From Lycorma delicatula (Eukaryota > Arthropoda > Insecta > Hemiptera > Fulgoridae), in assembly GCF_047948215.1 (NCBI RefSeq), contig NC_134463.1, forward strand, positions 55,000,201 to 55,064,200: a DNA stretch of 64,000 bases. Reading direction: 5' to 3'. Position 1 is the first letter of the stretch. Each line of letters begins with the position of its first letter. The position numbers were made by a program, and so were the translations under genes. Below, in pieces: positions 1-12,130 of this stretch. The notes beneath the pieces were generated by a model. It was not told the DNA's origin and ran no database searches. It was given only the letters and a program-made list of their open reading frames with translations.

Positions 1-659
1 CTTATCTATTTTACTATTGTTGATAATACAAGACTAGTGGTTAAAAGTGTTAAGTCTAGCGGTCATGCTGATGTCTTTCGTCAATGGGACTGAATTATAT
101 TTAACTATCTGTGAATAAATCCTGACGATTACCTTAAATTCGGTTTTGCAGGTAATCACTGTCTATTATTAATATTAATATTGTTGTGGATGTGATTACT
201 ATGATTACTATTTATTATTACTGGCATTTATTATTATTATTTTTCTTGTTGTGATTACTTTGATTATTATTTATTTATTATTGATATTTATTATTATGAT
301 TATTATTGTGGTGCGATTACTACTTTTATTATTGGTTTTATTATTGTCATTTATTATTATTATTTGTCTTATTTTATTTATGTTCTTAAAATAATAAATT
401 TCAATTATATAAACATTTTCAACTGTCAATTTCTGAACATCCTGATCGAGCCGCGAACACGCGACAATATATATATACATCGATTACCGTTCAAACTTCG
501 TATTACATGTACATTTACGTATACAATGTTACATTTAAAGTGTTATAGTTTGTATGTCATTTCTCAGTCCGTTAAACCAATCAAAGAGCATATGTACGTG
601 ATTTATTATTGGTTAATTTAATTAACGTTCCCTTAAATTATTTTTAGGAATTTAATAAT
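1..659. other. AT-rich stretch with TTATTA-type simple repeat
   Basis: No gene is recognisable. Positions about 170-375 are an imperfect TTA/TTAT-rich tract (many TTATTATTATT and GATTATTATT runs), which gives spurious open frames on both strands. Confidence 0.6.
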
Positions 660-804
660 GCCGACTCTATGGCGCGTCTCGGCCTTTCATCCGGAGGTCC
701 CGGATTCGAATACCGGTCAGACATGGCATTTTCACACGCAACATTGTCATCCATCTCCCCTACTGAAGCAATACCTAACGATACTCCCGAAGGTAAAAAA
801 AAAT
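660..804 (+). repeat. tRNA-derived SINE, family 1 (internally deleted head)
   Basis: The sequence contains CGTCTCGGCCTTTCATCCGG followed by a B-box-like GATTCGAAT and then GGTCAGACATGGCATTTTCA, ending in a run of A. The same order recurs at 4942, 23955, 26886, 45785 and, reversed, at 31450, 46414 and 48990, so this is an interspersed tRNA-headed SINE. Compared with the copy at 26886 the A-box segment (GTGGCAGAGTGGTAG) is missing here, so internal Pol III initiation is probably lost. No clear target duplication is seen. Confidence 0.8.
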
Positions 805-1329
805 TAATTTATGGACGTGATTGTTTAAACTCGACGAATTTAACCATTAGACCAACCCGGTGGGATGATAAAATATATTATTGACGATAAAAAGAATAAA
901 GTTTAAAAAAATTCCAAATCATGTTTATAGATAATTTCATTTTAAAAAAAGTTTTTTTATTTAAAATCATACGGAGAAAAGTTACAAAAGTATTTATCAG
1001 CAGGAAACAGTATTAAAAAAGTAAAAAAAGCAATACGATTGAAATTGAAAACCTCTTTCTTTTACTGAAATCTACTAATTATTTAACGATTGTGTACATG
1101 AAAAAAGCTACTTTTAAATTTTCTTCCTTTTTTTTTTAACCAACAAGATATAATCAGTTTTAACTACTTTGTAAATTGATTCAATTTAAGTAATAATCAC
1201 GTTTGTTTGGTTTATTTATAGAGATCTAATAAAAAAATTAAAATAAATTAAAATATATAAAACATCTTTAAAATTGTATTCATAAAATAGTAAATTTTAT
1301 AAATACAATTTTAAGAAATGAAACAGTTT
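805..1329. other. AT-rich DNA without recognised features
   Basis: Nothing recognisable beyond A and T homopolymer runs. Confidence 0.6.
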
Positions 1330-1745
1330 ACAAACAAGTCGACCCGATTCTCAGTACAATGAAAAAAAACGAAGGAAGTATTTCCCATTTTTTCCACTTA
1401 TTAAGAATGCCTGAGAACCGAATTCTAAAAACACTGGTCTCAAGGAATATTAACAAAAAAAACCTGTGGAAAATATGCTGGAAAAATCCAAAGAGATCTT
1501 CAAGAAATTGGATTGAGGGTTGAGGACGCCTCTGATAAAATGAAAATTAACTACGCACTTCAAAACAATAGATTCAACGTTAAAAAATTAGAAAGGCATA
1601 ACAAAGTAGAGGTCACAGACGAGATCATGAAGCAATGATCCGATAGAATGAAGAAATACTGGGAAAATCGAAGGGCCAGACTGATACAGAAATCCAAGAG
1701 GAAGTAAAATATGGATGACTAAATTGGGGTCCAATGTGCAAATAT
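1330..1745 (+). pseudogene. LINE reverse transcriptase C-terminal remnant
   Basis: In broken frames the plus strand reads FFHLLRMPENRILKTL, then LQEIGLRVEDASDKMK, then SDRMKKYWENRRARLIQKSK. The first motif matches the F-G-H-L-x-R-M segment after the reverse transcriptase of many LINEs. The last (RMKKYWE) recurs as AMKRYWEERKK near 35,110, so this and the 34-35 kb copies are one LINE family. Catalytic motifs are absent and the ORF is interrupted by stops and frameshifts. This is a dead 3' fragment. The clade is not resolved. Confidence 0.65.
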
Positions 1746-1843
1746 TTGTTTAATTTAACATTAACATCTATCTATTCCTTATATACATAAATGTAAATAT
1801 ATTTATGATTTTTAATCTTCTTCAAGAAATATACCACAGTGAG

Positions 1844-1883
<40 letters not shown>

Positions 1884-3424
1884 CAGTGATTAAAGTATCT
1901 AAATTTAAAAAAAAAACTGGGTTCCTATTGCAAAATCGCTAGAAATTTCTTATTAATGAATCCATTTAAATAAGGTTGAATATTTGTATCTGCCAAACAT
2001 TAATATTCCCTATGACCTCTTTAATAAGCGTTACGACTTCTGACGAAGAACAGAGGATTCGATGTGGTAACATGATTATAATGCTTTTAATTGTTTAGAT
2101 TTATCTAATAAACACTGAATAAATAAATCCATTGTTTCACAACAGACAGTTATGGATTAATTTGTTATTCTGCACTATTTCTGTGATATTATATTTGATT
2201 GATACGTATGGTATTCTGAAAATTTATAAGATACGTGATGTAACTTCGTTGATTCGATGATAAGGCACAAAGTCCCTTATTAACGAAATGTTTGAGGCAA
2301 CTGTAACCGATTAATTCACGGATTCTAAACTCAAAATATATCATATAATTCATTATATATAATTTAAACTCCCGCACAAGATTAGCGCTAACCATTTGCA
2401 TTACTGCATCACACAACCGATGCATATGAGTTGCTATAGCGAACAAATAAGTGTTTCTTGTACTATTAAACATTACCTGTATTCCATTGCAATGTTAATT
2501 TCCAATAGATTATTCGTATACGTGAAACGAATTCGAATACGATGGTAAACTATGTACTTCACTATTCAATTTCCACTTATGCTTCGTTCGGAATGCTTTC
2601 AAACAGTTCATCATTGAATTCAGATATTCAAAACGTATATGAACACGTCTTGTGGTAGATTTTGATTTTAATTTAAGATTCGGATTAAGCATCGTTAAAA
2701 TATTACAAAAATTCACGAATGGCCGTGACTGAGCGTCGAATTTACTTCGAAATGGCCGCCTAAATTAAAATTTTGTAATAATCATTATAGTATAATGATT
2801 TAAGCTACCAATTTGGTTCATATTCACTAATGTAAGGTTTACTAAACTGCAAAAAGAAATATCAATTTTGTAAATCAAGAATAAGATCTATAGTTATGAT
2901 AGAAATCTTTGTATCTTTATGCTCGATTTCACGAGCATATGATTGACACATAACCGCATTTCCTTTTCCTCTCAATTCCCCGCATTTCCTCTCTTAATCT
3001 TTTTATTCTTTCCTTGGTCTTTTCTGCCTCTTTATATTTATCATATTCTCTTAATATTTTTATTCTTTGTTTGATTTTAACATTTCTTCCTCTTTATATT
3101 TATCATCTTCTGTTAACTTTTTTTTATTCTTCTCTTGTTCTTAACTTTTTCTTCCCCTTCATATTCAACTTGTAGTTTTTTGGGATATATTCACATTATC
3201 TTTCTTTTTCCTGTATCATGGTTTCTTTTTAATTTTTGATTATTCACCAAATAATCCAATAATAAAAACTGAGTATTTTACACCATAAGGTCGAAATTAA
3301 CATTTGTAACCAGTATACAGAACTCACTAAACGTAATAGTTTATTATTAACTTTTATTTATACGACATACCAGAATTCTAAAACTTTTGTTAATCAGAAA
3401 CTCACAAAGATATGAATAATATTG
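1746..3424. other. AT-rich DNA with a short (TA)n tract
   Basis: A (TA)n microsatellite lies at about 1848-1876. From 2940 to 3220 the strand is T/C-rich (repeated CTTTTTATTCTT-like and TTTATATTTATCAT units, loosely tandem). No gene is recognised. Confidence 0.55.
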
Positions 3425-3698
3425 ATCTAGTAATACGAGTTATAAAGGGACTTTTACGCTACTCTAATATTTCACGTAAGATTGTTGAATTAATAATTGT
3501 ATAAATTATTTGATGTTAATAAAAACTAATATTTCAACAATTGTGTAACTGACCACTTTATTAAAGAATTGGAGGATCGTATCTCACTTTCAAATGAAAT
3601 AAGTTGAAATAAAGTGCAGCAAAAAATGTGTATATGTAATTTAATAGGCGTACAAGGAAGTCATGTGATGTCCACATCAGATTTTTTGTTAATTCTTC
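3425..3698 (-). repeat. Interspersed repeat with GTGGACA hairpin end (family I), long copy
   Basis: Read on the minus strand it starts AAAAAATCTGATGTGGACAT, continues with CATGACTTCCTTGTACGCC and ATTAAATTACATATACACAT, and runs about 270 bp with high similarity to 22008-22230. The start is a short palindrome (GATGTGG-ACA-TCACATG). Shorter copies sharing only the hairpin end are at 13466, 22361, 32546 and 52694. It abuts a LINE remnant at its start, so the two meet at a sharp junction near 3699. Confidence 0.75.
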
Positions 3699-4165
3699 TT
3701 TCCACTTTCTTTGTTTTCTGAAGTTCATCTGTTTTATTTTTGCTTCTAAGATTGAATAGTACTTTACATGCACAAGACACTTCTGGTCGAGTTACTGTGT
3801 TGTAATGTCTGATTTTTGTCTTTATTGAGAGAGATTTCTTTTTGTATGTGTGTCATTTAATCTCTATGCAATTCGAAGTTTATCGATTCTATTTTGGATT
3901 TTTTACTGTTTTAATTGTTTGATTAATAATGGATATTATAATTTTTAGTTTATCATTTATGTTTGTTGATATTATTTAACCGAAGTATTTAGATTTATCT
4001 TTGGTTTTAATTACTTGTCGGTTGTTATGGGTGATGTGATTCGGTTTCTTGGTGATGGGCAGTATTTCGATCTTTTCATATGAGATTTGCAATCCGGCAT
4101 TATAAAATACATGTAAAATGTGTGTCAGTTCTTTCTGAAATCTGATAAGATTTTTTTCCAATAAT
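3699..4165 (-). pseudogene. LINE reverse transcriptase remnant (connection region)
   Basis: The minus strand encodes LIRFQKELTHILHVFYNAGL, ISYEKIEILP, ITHNNRQVIKTKDKSKYFG and, after frame breaks, QKSDITTQ with KVERRINKKS. This order (helper helix, N-x-A-G-L-x-I-S-Y-x-K-T, K-Y-L-G, then K-I-R-H-Y-N-T-V) is the segment just after the catalytic site in many LINE reverse transcriptases and matches the family at 34 kb. It lacks the catalytic core and is full of stops lower down. It is cut off by the family I repeat at 3698. Confidence 0.6.
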
Positions 4166-4927
4166 GTACGTGTTATTATTAACTGGAATCAGTAAAACGA
4201 CAAATAAAAATTGAATAAATCGAAAAAAAGAATTAATTTTTAGTAAACTGTGTCAGAGAAGTATTTAAAATGGAGTGGTTACACTTGTGTATGTTTTTAA
4301 ATGTGTATTACAATAATAATAATAATAATAGATTCACAATATTTTGATATCATATAAAGTTGTTTATACGTAAAAATAGACACTATTTGCAATTGGTGAA
4401 TTAAACCCTTTTCTTGCTAAAATTTTTCAACACAATTTTCTTTCCATATTTTTTTGAAATACCACTTAAATTAAAAAAAAAGATTTTTTTTGAAAAGAGT
4501 TACTTCTTATTAATTTTTTTACATAAAAGATAACATTTTGTTAAGTTTTGCACACATTCGAAAATTTAAAAATAAATTAGTATCTTATAATCATTTTTTT
4601 TATCATAACATTCTATTGATTAGCTTTAAACAAGCACTCCTCGAAAAGGAAACATAAGATGGCGTCATATTGCAAAATGGAGGTAAGAAGATTAAGTCAA
4701 TTCGACTCTAAATACAACATCAAGGATTATTTATTTGCGAATTCATCAAAACATTAATTAAGTAGGTATATTATTTAAATCTAGTATTAATTTTTTCAAA
4801 ATTTTAAAGAAATAATTTTTGTAAAAAAGATTATATATTTACTAACCTTTCCCGGTATAATTTTTTTTTTTAAATATGGTAGCAATGTTTATTAAAATAA
4901 AAGACCTTACATATATTAATTACAAAT
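4166..4927. other. AT-rich DNA without recognised features
   Basis: Only a short (AAT)n tract near 4310-4330 and homopolymer runs are visible. Confidence 0.55.
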
Positions 4928-5074
4928 AGCACATATTTGGGGGTCCCTGGTTCGAATCCCGGTCAGACATGGCATTTTTCACACACGCTACAAATCATTC
5001 ATCTCATCCTCTGTACAGTAATGCTTAACTGCGGCCCCGGAGGTTAAAAGAAAAAAAAAAAGCACATATTTGGG
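4928..5074 (+). mobile_element. 5'-truncated SINE (family 1) with 14-bp target duplication
   Basis: The SINE body (4942-5060) begins inside the tRNA part at GGTCCCTGGTTCGAATCCCG, continues through GGTCAGACATGGCATTTTTC and ends GGCCCCGGAGGTTAAAAG plus poly(A). It is flanked by perfect direct repeats AGCACATATTTGGG at 4928-4941 and 5061-5074. Exact duplications show a comparatively recent LINE-mediated insertion. The copy lacks the A box. Confidence 0.92.
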
Positions 5075-5869
5075 ATTTATCCAAATTACATTGTTATGAA
5101 ATGGCTTTTAGTTTTTTGATAAATAAAAATTTACACATACATATAACGTAAAATGGTAAACTTTATTTTCTAATCGTAAAAAATTCCCCTCTTCAATTCA
5201 AAGATATTTAATTGTATTTTTTTTTTAATTTCTCATTTCAGAGTATATAAAATTACCAGTATGGTATCTAAATTTTTTTCCGTCCTAAACTTCTTAATAT
5301 GTGTACAAAATTTCATGCTAGTACATTACCGTAAATATTCCTCTATTACTATTTCACTTAACCAGTTCATAAACAGCAAATTTTTATAACAGCATTTTAA
5401 ACAGCAAATAATGTATTTATTATATTTGTGCAAAAATAAATGGTATTCTTCTGTGAACGCTCCTTTACATTTAAAATGTACAGTAGCGTAAACATTAACA
5501 AATATAAATATCAGCATATAATAACCACTATCCACAAATCTTTTATTTTTGTACTTCTTGACAAATTAGGGATGATATTCCGAAATTCAAAATATTAATA
5601 ATATATTGGTTAAAATAATATTAACGAACAATTATGATTAAAATTTGGTGTGGTAGTTTGTGTATTAAAAGAACTTACCAAATACAATTTCGAAAATATC
5701 GATTTTACGTAGAAGAGATATCAAAAGGATGCCTAATACATCTCCAAGTGGTTAGGCTTTACGTCAATAATATAAAATAGTTTAAATTTTATAAAATCAC
5801 TGACGTATGTTACAAATTTTACTTTCATCTATCTTTTTTTAACATATTATCGGTTAAATGGGAAAAGAG
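5075..5869. other. AT-rich DNA without recognised features
   Basis: No coding or repeat signature recognised. Confidence 0.5.
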
Positions 5870-6575
5870 AAATAAAATCCTTGATTACTTAAATGAAGCT
5901 TGAAAAATTCGGGTATAAGGATCAACAAAAAGAAGACAAAGTGTATGGTATTAGATGGAAAAGAAGGGAGGATTGAGATTAAGATAGGAAATGAAGTTTT
6001 AGAGTAGGTGAAAAAATTTCAGCACTTGGGGATCTTTATAACTGTTGAATTGACTTGCGCAGTAGAGAATAAAATAAAAATATCATGAAGAAAGCAGGCA
6101 TTTAATAAAAAGGAAGACTGCTGTCTGGAAAGTTAAACTCAGCGTTAAGGCTGAGGTTAATGAAATGTTTTATTTGGAGTGTTATCCTCCATGGAGCTGA
6201 CGTGGACGATGAGAAAGGCAAACAGAAAACGAATTGAGGCTTTTAAGATGTGGGTGTGTCGCACAATGATAAATTCCAGATGGTAAGACCATGTAACAAA
6301 TGAAAAAGTAATAAGGAGAATCGAAGAGAACAGGAAAATGCTAAATGTGATTGAATATAGGAAAAGGAACTGCCTAGGATACTGTTTGAGAAGAAGGTAT
6401 TTATTAGAGGATGCGATAGAAGGCTTAGTTAATAAAAGGAAAGGAAGATATTTCAAATGATGGATAGGTAATGGAAAAGGGAAAATATGCGGAAACAAAG
6501 AGGTTATCAAAGAATAGAACAAGATGGACAGCAGTAGCCGTGGCAGGACCTGCCCTAATGGCCGAACGCTGTGAA
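5870..6575 (+). pseudogene. Degenerate RTE-like LINE, C-terminal half
   Basis: Across several frameshifts the plus strand reads KTKCMVLDGKEGRIEIKIG, KFQHLGIFITVELTCAVENK, SALRLRLMKCFIWSVI, LHGAD and RIEAFKMWVCRTMINSRW. Compare KTKVMKCSRN, YLGSRIT, KVYVWSVALYGSETW and FEMWCYRRMLKIRW of the intact LINE at 43.9 kb: the order and spacing match, so this is an old member of the same broad clade. It ends near TGGCAGGACCTGCCCTAATG. Catalytic FADD is not found. The longest antisense open frame here (6157-6522) is a shadow. Confidence 0.75.
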
Positions 6576-8904
6576 TAAATTATTGTTTAAAATAACCCAA
6601 GAACTATTAAATATGTATACATATTTTTTTTAATTCGGCGTCGTTTCAAGACGCAATCATTTAAAACTAAATTTTCTTTTTAAAAATTGTTTAATGATTC
6701 GTAAATTATAGTATCTTCATCGTGGACTGTATTTTTGCTTTGAATAAAAATTTTTATTTTTATTTAGGAAATAAAAAACTATAGTTTTATAAGTAATCAT
6801 TTTTATTTTATCACTCGGTGAAAGGTTTTAATTTTTAGAGCTGAATACAACGCCAGGAAAATATGGTACAAGTCTTAATTAATTACATATAAATGTCTAA
6901 CGCATCAGTTCAAGAAATATCAGAAAATTAATTATTTTACGTAACGTAATTATAAATACAAAATAAATTACGATATACCGGTAAAGAAATAACGTTTATA
7001 TTCTTTTTTTTTAATTTTATAATCGATATCCTTATTAACTTTAAAATCAATAAAAAAATATTACTTTTCATATATAAAAAAATTAAAATTAATTACTTTA
7101 ACTAATAAGTTTAATAATATTAATTATTTGTTTACTAATAATAAAAAAAAAAGTTGTTTTTATTTACACTGAATCGGTGCCAGAGTGCTAAAAATATTGC
7201 GGTGTACGTTTAAGAACTTCGAGGTTTATATTTTTGCTTTAAATTAAAGCATATCAAATTTTAAATTCATAATCCTATTAATCAGGTCGCAAAAAAAATA
7301 GGCTGATAAAATAACTTTTAAAAATTCAACTTACAAAAACGTTCTTCCAGTTGCTATACTTCGAATCACAAAGGTGAAAGAGTTTATATTATTAAAATTA
7401 TTAACATTTACGGGATAAAGATTAAATTATTAAGATTATAAATTTACGGGATATTTGCAATATTACTATTTATTCTTTAGTTTAAACCAAAAGATTATAA
7501 ATTATTTTATTAATTTACGAAACTTATAGAATATTCCTAAAAGCAGATTATTTTTTAGGTTATGAAATTATTTTAAGCGAGATTTCATTTTAATAGTAGA
7601 CACAATTTTTCCTACAAAATAAATGTACGGAGGCAAACTATCAACTCATATTGTAATATTATATATATATTTAACGTAAAATGCATTACACTTCTTTACT
7701 GGCGAATATAGTGCAAATCTAAGGGCTTTTGCACAGTTAGTAGCCAATAACTGAGAAGCTAAATAAATTAATTTAAAAAAAATCTACAATTTCAAAAAAA
7801 GCAAAAAAAAAATACTATCTATTTAAAAAAAGTTTAAAAAATACTATAAATAAACAATAAACATGAAAAAAAACAAACACTGAACGACAGTTGAAGAAGA
7901 AATGTTTAAAACACATAACGAATCATAACTGAAATATAAACTTTTTTTACACACTTAAGACAGTTATGTTCCAAACAAAATAGACACAAAATACACATAT
8001 CATATACACAATAGATCAGTACTGTGTTCACTTAAAAGAAAGACTGTGCCAGTTAAGAAAGAACCAGGCTAGACATGACGAGGTTTACCTAAAGTAACCA
8101 ATGGGTCGCCAATTAGAAACTATATTTACAGACAGGGTTCCAATCCACTGCCAAATACAGTGGATCGCCCGCTATCTCCCTCTGCCACTTAACGTAAGAA
8201 CTGTTTTGAATTCGCCGTACTGTAAAAATATTAAATTAAAAAAAAAAAAAAAACCAAAAAAAAACAATATTTAATATCGACGCCACAGTTAATATAATTT
8301 ACTTTGATGCCGTTTCCAACTCATTAAAAATATTTATTAACCCACATTTACACAATAGTTTGTAATTTCGCTAATTATTATTTTTTTTTTTTAAATAAGG
8401 GTGTAAACCTTATATAAGAACATTTAAATTAATGTTTCAGTTTATTTTAAACTTACAAAAAGATTTGGCCTCCCGCTATTTCAGTTCAAAGTATTATTTT
8501 TAGTTTAATTCTTTTCTTTTGAAAAAAAATAATAAATCGCATATTTAAATAATCGTGTTAGCCTTTGACGTGAAAATAATTTATTCAGTTGTACCAACTA
8601 TGGGTAAAGAATTTAGTAAGCAACTAATAACTGTAATCTCTACGAAAAAGTATCAAAAAATTAAAGGAATGTGATGAAAAAGTTATGCCTAAATAATATA
8701 CATTCTATTATCAAATGTAGTATATAACTTTTAGGAAATATAACATTTTATATGATTTAATTTTGAAAATTTTTAGATATTTAATTTCATTACAACACCA
8801 AACATAAAAACCTAACTAAAATACAAAATTATACAAAATGGATTAACTTGGTATGTTGTTTATCAATTAAGTTCAATTTTTTATTAGAAATCTTTTACAT
8901 ACAT
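6576..8904. other. AT-rich DNA without recognised features
   Basis: About 2.3 kb of AT-rich sequence. A less AT-rich stretch at 8040-8215 has no recognisable coding or repeat motif. Poly(A)/poly(T) runs are frequent. Confidence 0.5.
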
Positions 8905-8957
8905 GTAAATTATTTTATAACAGTTTTCACTTACCAATAATCTTTAATAGCAACAAT

Positions 8958-8996
8958 GTTCAAGAGCTTTCGGATTATAAATTCATCCTCAGGAAC
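8958..8996 (-). ncRNA. Hammerhead-like motif 1
   Basis: On the minus strand: GTTC, CTGAGGA, T, GAATT-TAT-AATCC, GAAA, GCTC, TT, GAAC. GTTC and GAAC could form stem I, the middle a stem II with one mismatch, and CTGANGA plus GAAA match the two conserved hammerhead core boxes. One extra U sits between CTGAGGA and stem II, and stem III is only four bases, so activity is uncertain. Confidence 0.35.
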
Positions 8997-9213
8997 AATG
9001 ATGTGTTATACATTATAATTATTTACTTCACATATCATTAATTATACTAAACTAAATTCTATAAAAATATAAATATAACAATTGATCGTCAAAAAGTAAA
9101 ATAAATTTAACGTTATCCGTCATGTCAGCATGCAATTCTAAATTGTTATCTTGTTAAGATAAGTATAAATAATGATATGTGAAGTAAATAATTATAATGT
9201 ATAACACATCATT

Positions 9214-9252
9214 GTTCCTGAGGATGGATTAAAAATCCAAAAGCGCTCGAAC
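9214..9252 (+). ncRNA. Hammerhead-like motif 2 (core base altered)
   Basis: Plus strand: GTTC, CTGAGGA, T, GGATT-AAA-AATCC, AAAA, GCGC, TC, GAAC. Stem I and II pair well, and GCGC is self-complementary, as in dimeric hammerheads with minimal stem III. The GAAA box reads AAAA, replacing G12, the general base of hammerheads, so this copy should be inactive even if the family is a ribozyme. Confidence 0.3.
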
Positions 9253-9305
9253 ATTACTATTAAAGATTGTTGGTAAGTAGAAACTATTATAGAAATAATT
9301 TATAC

Positions 9306-10756
9306 ATTAATACCAATAGGCCATGCTTAATAAGATTAATATAAGCATAACCGAGTGCATTAGCGATTTCCAAGTTCTTCGGAAATCCGCTAAAAATTTA
9401 CATTTAAAGTAAATTTAAGCTCTTGAAAAATTCGAATATTTTGACTGATTATAAGAAATCACTACATAACCTCTAATAATCCTGTCCGTAGGAATATGGA
9501 ATGGAGTTTTTTTAGCTTAAAAAAATATACGATGACTTACCAGGGGATCCGTAGCCGGACTGTGCAAATGAAAGGAGGAGAAAGTACCGTTACATCATGG
9601 AGGTCAGTATTTTTAACAAGATAAAAAAATTATAATTAAATTTTATTTAAGTTTACGAATAACAGACAAAATATTATCGACTTACCCTGAATTTTAGCGA
9701 AAACGTGGTATTAACAATTTACGAATGAAGTTACATTATTTGTATAAAAGATCATTTTTTTAATTTATCTCTTTAGAAAAAGACTAAAATTAATCAATTT
9801 TTCTACCAAGATCGATTTTATCTAGGTTATTCCAGGATAAAGAGTATGAAAAAGAAGGAAATCAACATCAACCCTGAAAATTGTTCAGAAATATATCAAA
9901 AGAATATAAATATTTAAGCATTACTATCAAAATAAATAGATATTTACTATACAATTACAATTTATTGCAATTAAATAACCATAAGTTTAATTAATCGATC
10001 ATAATTAATAAAAGAGGTACTTTTTCAGATAGCTTTCATTATATTTACTATGTTTGTAAAATTTCATGAGTTTAACTGTAAAATTTAAAGATATATAGGA
10101 TGATTTACAAAGAATGTAACAAATTGTCAGGACATTCACTAGTGGTAAAAATAAAGAGTTCATAAAAACTTACGTTCGGAACGTTTCGTTAGAAAGTGTT
10201 GGCTGGCCCTGAATTCTGGGCTTTCGGTAAATAATCCAGACCATAATTCTTGGGGCCCAAATTAAAGTTAAATTTAATCGTTTTACATGAAATTTTACCT
10301 GATATAATTGAACGAATAACTCTCAGAAGTGTATTTTTTCCAGAAATGTGGGTTAAAAAATTGGTATTTTATTTTTACGTAAATAAGTTTGTTAAATGGG
10401 TAATAAACGCATAAACATTAAATAAACCTTATAGAAAATTTGATTCTGAGTATAATGGTATATGAATAAAGTCCACAGAAATTAAATATACACGTTACAA
10501 TTTGGAAGTTATTCAAAACAAATCAATAAGTAGCAGATTTTAACTAACCGTTAAACAAAACAAAATTTTCAAAATTACAACACAGAAGAATTAAATATTT
10601 TAAAAGAATAAACAATCAATATCATAAAAGAAATAAAACAGCACATCAATAAAACAATTTAGGTACTTACTTATTATCCCGTCGACTACAACCATAATGC
10701 TCCCGTAACTTTGAAAATACTTCAAAGTTACATTAACATATTTTGCATATTAAAAA
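9306..10756. other. AT-rich DNA without recognised genes
   Basis: A small GC-richer island at about 9540-9605 and a stretch at 10,125-10,260 (ATGTAACAAATTGTCAGGAC and following) may be decayed repeats, but I cannot assign them. Confidence 0.45.
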
Positions 10757-11573
10757 AAAATCCCTTTTGGCACGCCGGAAGGCGGAGCTAAGGGCGCACC
10801 GATTTCACCGGTGCTAAGTAGGGGATAAAGAAGATTTTCCCTTAAAATTAAGAAAAACTTTAAATTTACTCAATACGACAATGTCTGCATGTGAAAGAAG
10901 TTTCACAAGTTTAGCAGACTACAAGTCCCATCTTCCTACAATTCCAGCAACTTTTAATCATCCCTTGCCGTAAGGGTTGGTCATATCAAAAATTGTTTCA
11001 GAAAAAATATTTAGGTAATGTTTAGAGGACTAACGACCACTTTAATCCGATTCGATACTGTGCCTATTAAGGGAATATGATTTGATTTTTGTCTTTGAAA
11101 CCCCATTTTTTCCACCCTCTGATATCACCAATGGTTGGTGACATCAAAAAACTTTACTTACGTAAGTTTTAGGCCTTTATCCAAATAATAGTAGGAACTT
11201 TAAACGAATTCAATATTTTACTTAATAAAAATGTTACAGCGATATTTTGTTTTATCGAAACCATTCCCCCATTACCATTCACATTATCTGATTTTGATCG
11301 TTAACGAACTCGACGAAGATTTTGGGATGAATTATTTTTAAGGAACAATTTGAAAGTAATTGGCGCAAAATTACGGCAGTTATTGTGTCCACAAAAAGTG
11401 AAATATATATGATATATATATATATATATATATTAAGTTTTGAGCTGACGGTGGTTTTGGTGCCTGGGGGATGTGAAACTAGAGGATATGTCGAAATTTT
11501 CCGGAAGTCGAATCACGGTACCCATTACAAAAGGTAGCTTTCTTATGAAATCTACCTAATATAAGCATTATTA
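10757..11573 (+). repeat. Helitron-like or unclassified repeat, family A copy 1
   Basis: Shares a long colinear stretch with 51385-52005 and, for its right part, with 39560-40100. Examples are GATTCGATACTGTGCCTATT, ATTGGCGCAAAATTACGGCA and GGTACCCATTACAA. All three copies carry a TA-rich microsatellite at the same point (here 11,407-11,432) just after GTCCACAAAAAGTGAAATAT, so the microsatellite belongs to the element. No protein is encoded. Helitron assignment rests on copy 2, whose left end fits. Confidence 0.75.
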
Positions 11574-11590
11574 CTTATAATTATACATAT

Positions 11591-12130
11591 TAATTAACCA
11601 AACTTAACCTACGTTCGCTTCGCTCGCAAACCTCAACTAATTAACAGTAATGTTTTGACTATTTAAATAATAAATAATTGCAATAATTACTTAAGTTATT
11701 ATTTAAATACGGAAACATTACTATATTGTCGGGAATATTGCAACTGAAATATCGGGAAGCGAGAGCGTGAGGGACAGTTCCGTACGGAACGGCCGTTCGC
11801 CCGTGCTTGCACGGGTGATCGGTGATGATGAAGTGCGGGGACTCTCGAGGCCCTGAGCTAAAAGTCTGAGTCCTGGTGGGGCCGTCCCTGTGGGGGTGTC
11901 CCCGTTAGAGGCGAACCACAAAGGACCGAGTCCCGGTTGCTGGGTGATGGAGGCCGGGAACGGCATAGCCGGGCCTGGCGTTTCCCTAATCTGGCCTAGA
12001 GGCAGAAACACCTCCCGGAACCGTGTTCATGCTTAATGGGGGGTCTGGTTCCGGGAGGTAGGGAAAAAAATTACTCTATTAATTAGTCACGGTTAGCGAG
12101 CAAAGCGCGTAGGTTAAGTTTGGTTAAATT
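11591..12130. mobile_element. Non-autonomous TIR element containing a LINE 3' end
   Basis: Left end TTAACCAAACTTAACCTACG...CGCTCGC (11591-11642) is the inverted complement of the right end ...GCGAGCAAAGCGCGTAGGTTAAGTTTGG (12081-12130), with a few mismatches over about 50 bp. Between them lies the GC-rich block 11715-12062, so a LINE tail appears to have landed inside a short TIR element, or to have been mobilised with it. Target duplications are not evident. Confidence 0.75.
11715..12062 (+). repeat. GC-rich 3' region of an R1-like LINE
   Basis: This block is strikingly GC-rich against its surroundings. GGGAACGGCATAGCCGGGCC here matches GGGAACGGCACAGCCGGGCC at 14,958 in the tail of the LINE there, and GAGTCCTGGTGGGG with a TCCCCGTTAGAGGCG segment matches the 58-bp subrepeats at 25.2 kb. 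The long antisense open frame (11721-12011) is most likely a by-product of GC content. Confidence 0.7.

Larger units (their letters stand above)
8905..9305. repeat. Foldback element, arms of about 143 bp (family F)
   Basis: 8905-9048 is the reverse complement of 9163-9305 with few mismatches: for example GATGTGTTATACATTATAAT at 8999 faces ATTATAATGTATAACACATC at 9191. The single-stranded centre is about 115 bp. Each arm carries one copy of a CTGAGGAT...GAAA-like motif, on opposite strands. The same arm-tip motif recurs in the foldback at 41.7-42.2 kb. No transposase is encoded. Confidence 0.9.

Noticed and set aside
6157..6522. 121-codon minus frame with hydrophobic make-up, membrane-protein-like
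   Set aside because: It is antisense to a clearly recognisable degenerate LINE on the plus strand. The hydrophobicity is the complement of lysine-rich codons.
11721..12011. 96-codon proline- and glycine-rich minus frame
   Set aside because: It lies in the GC-rich LINE tail, where stops are rare by composition, and has no domain.
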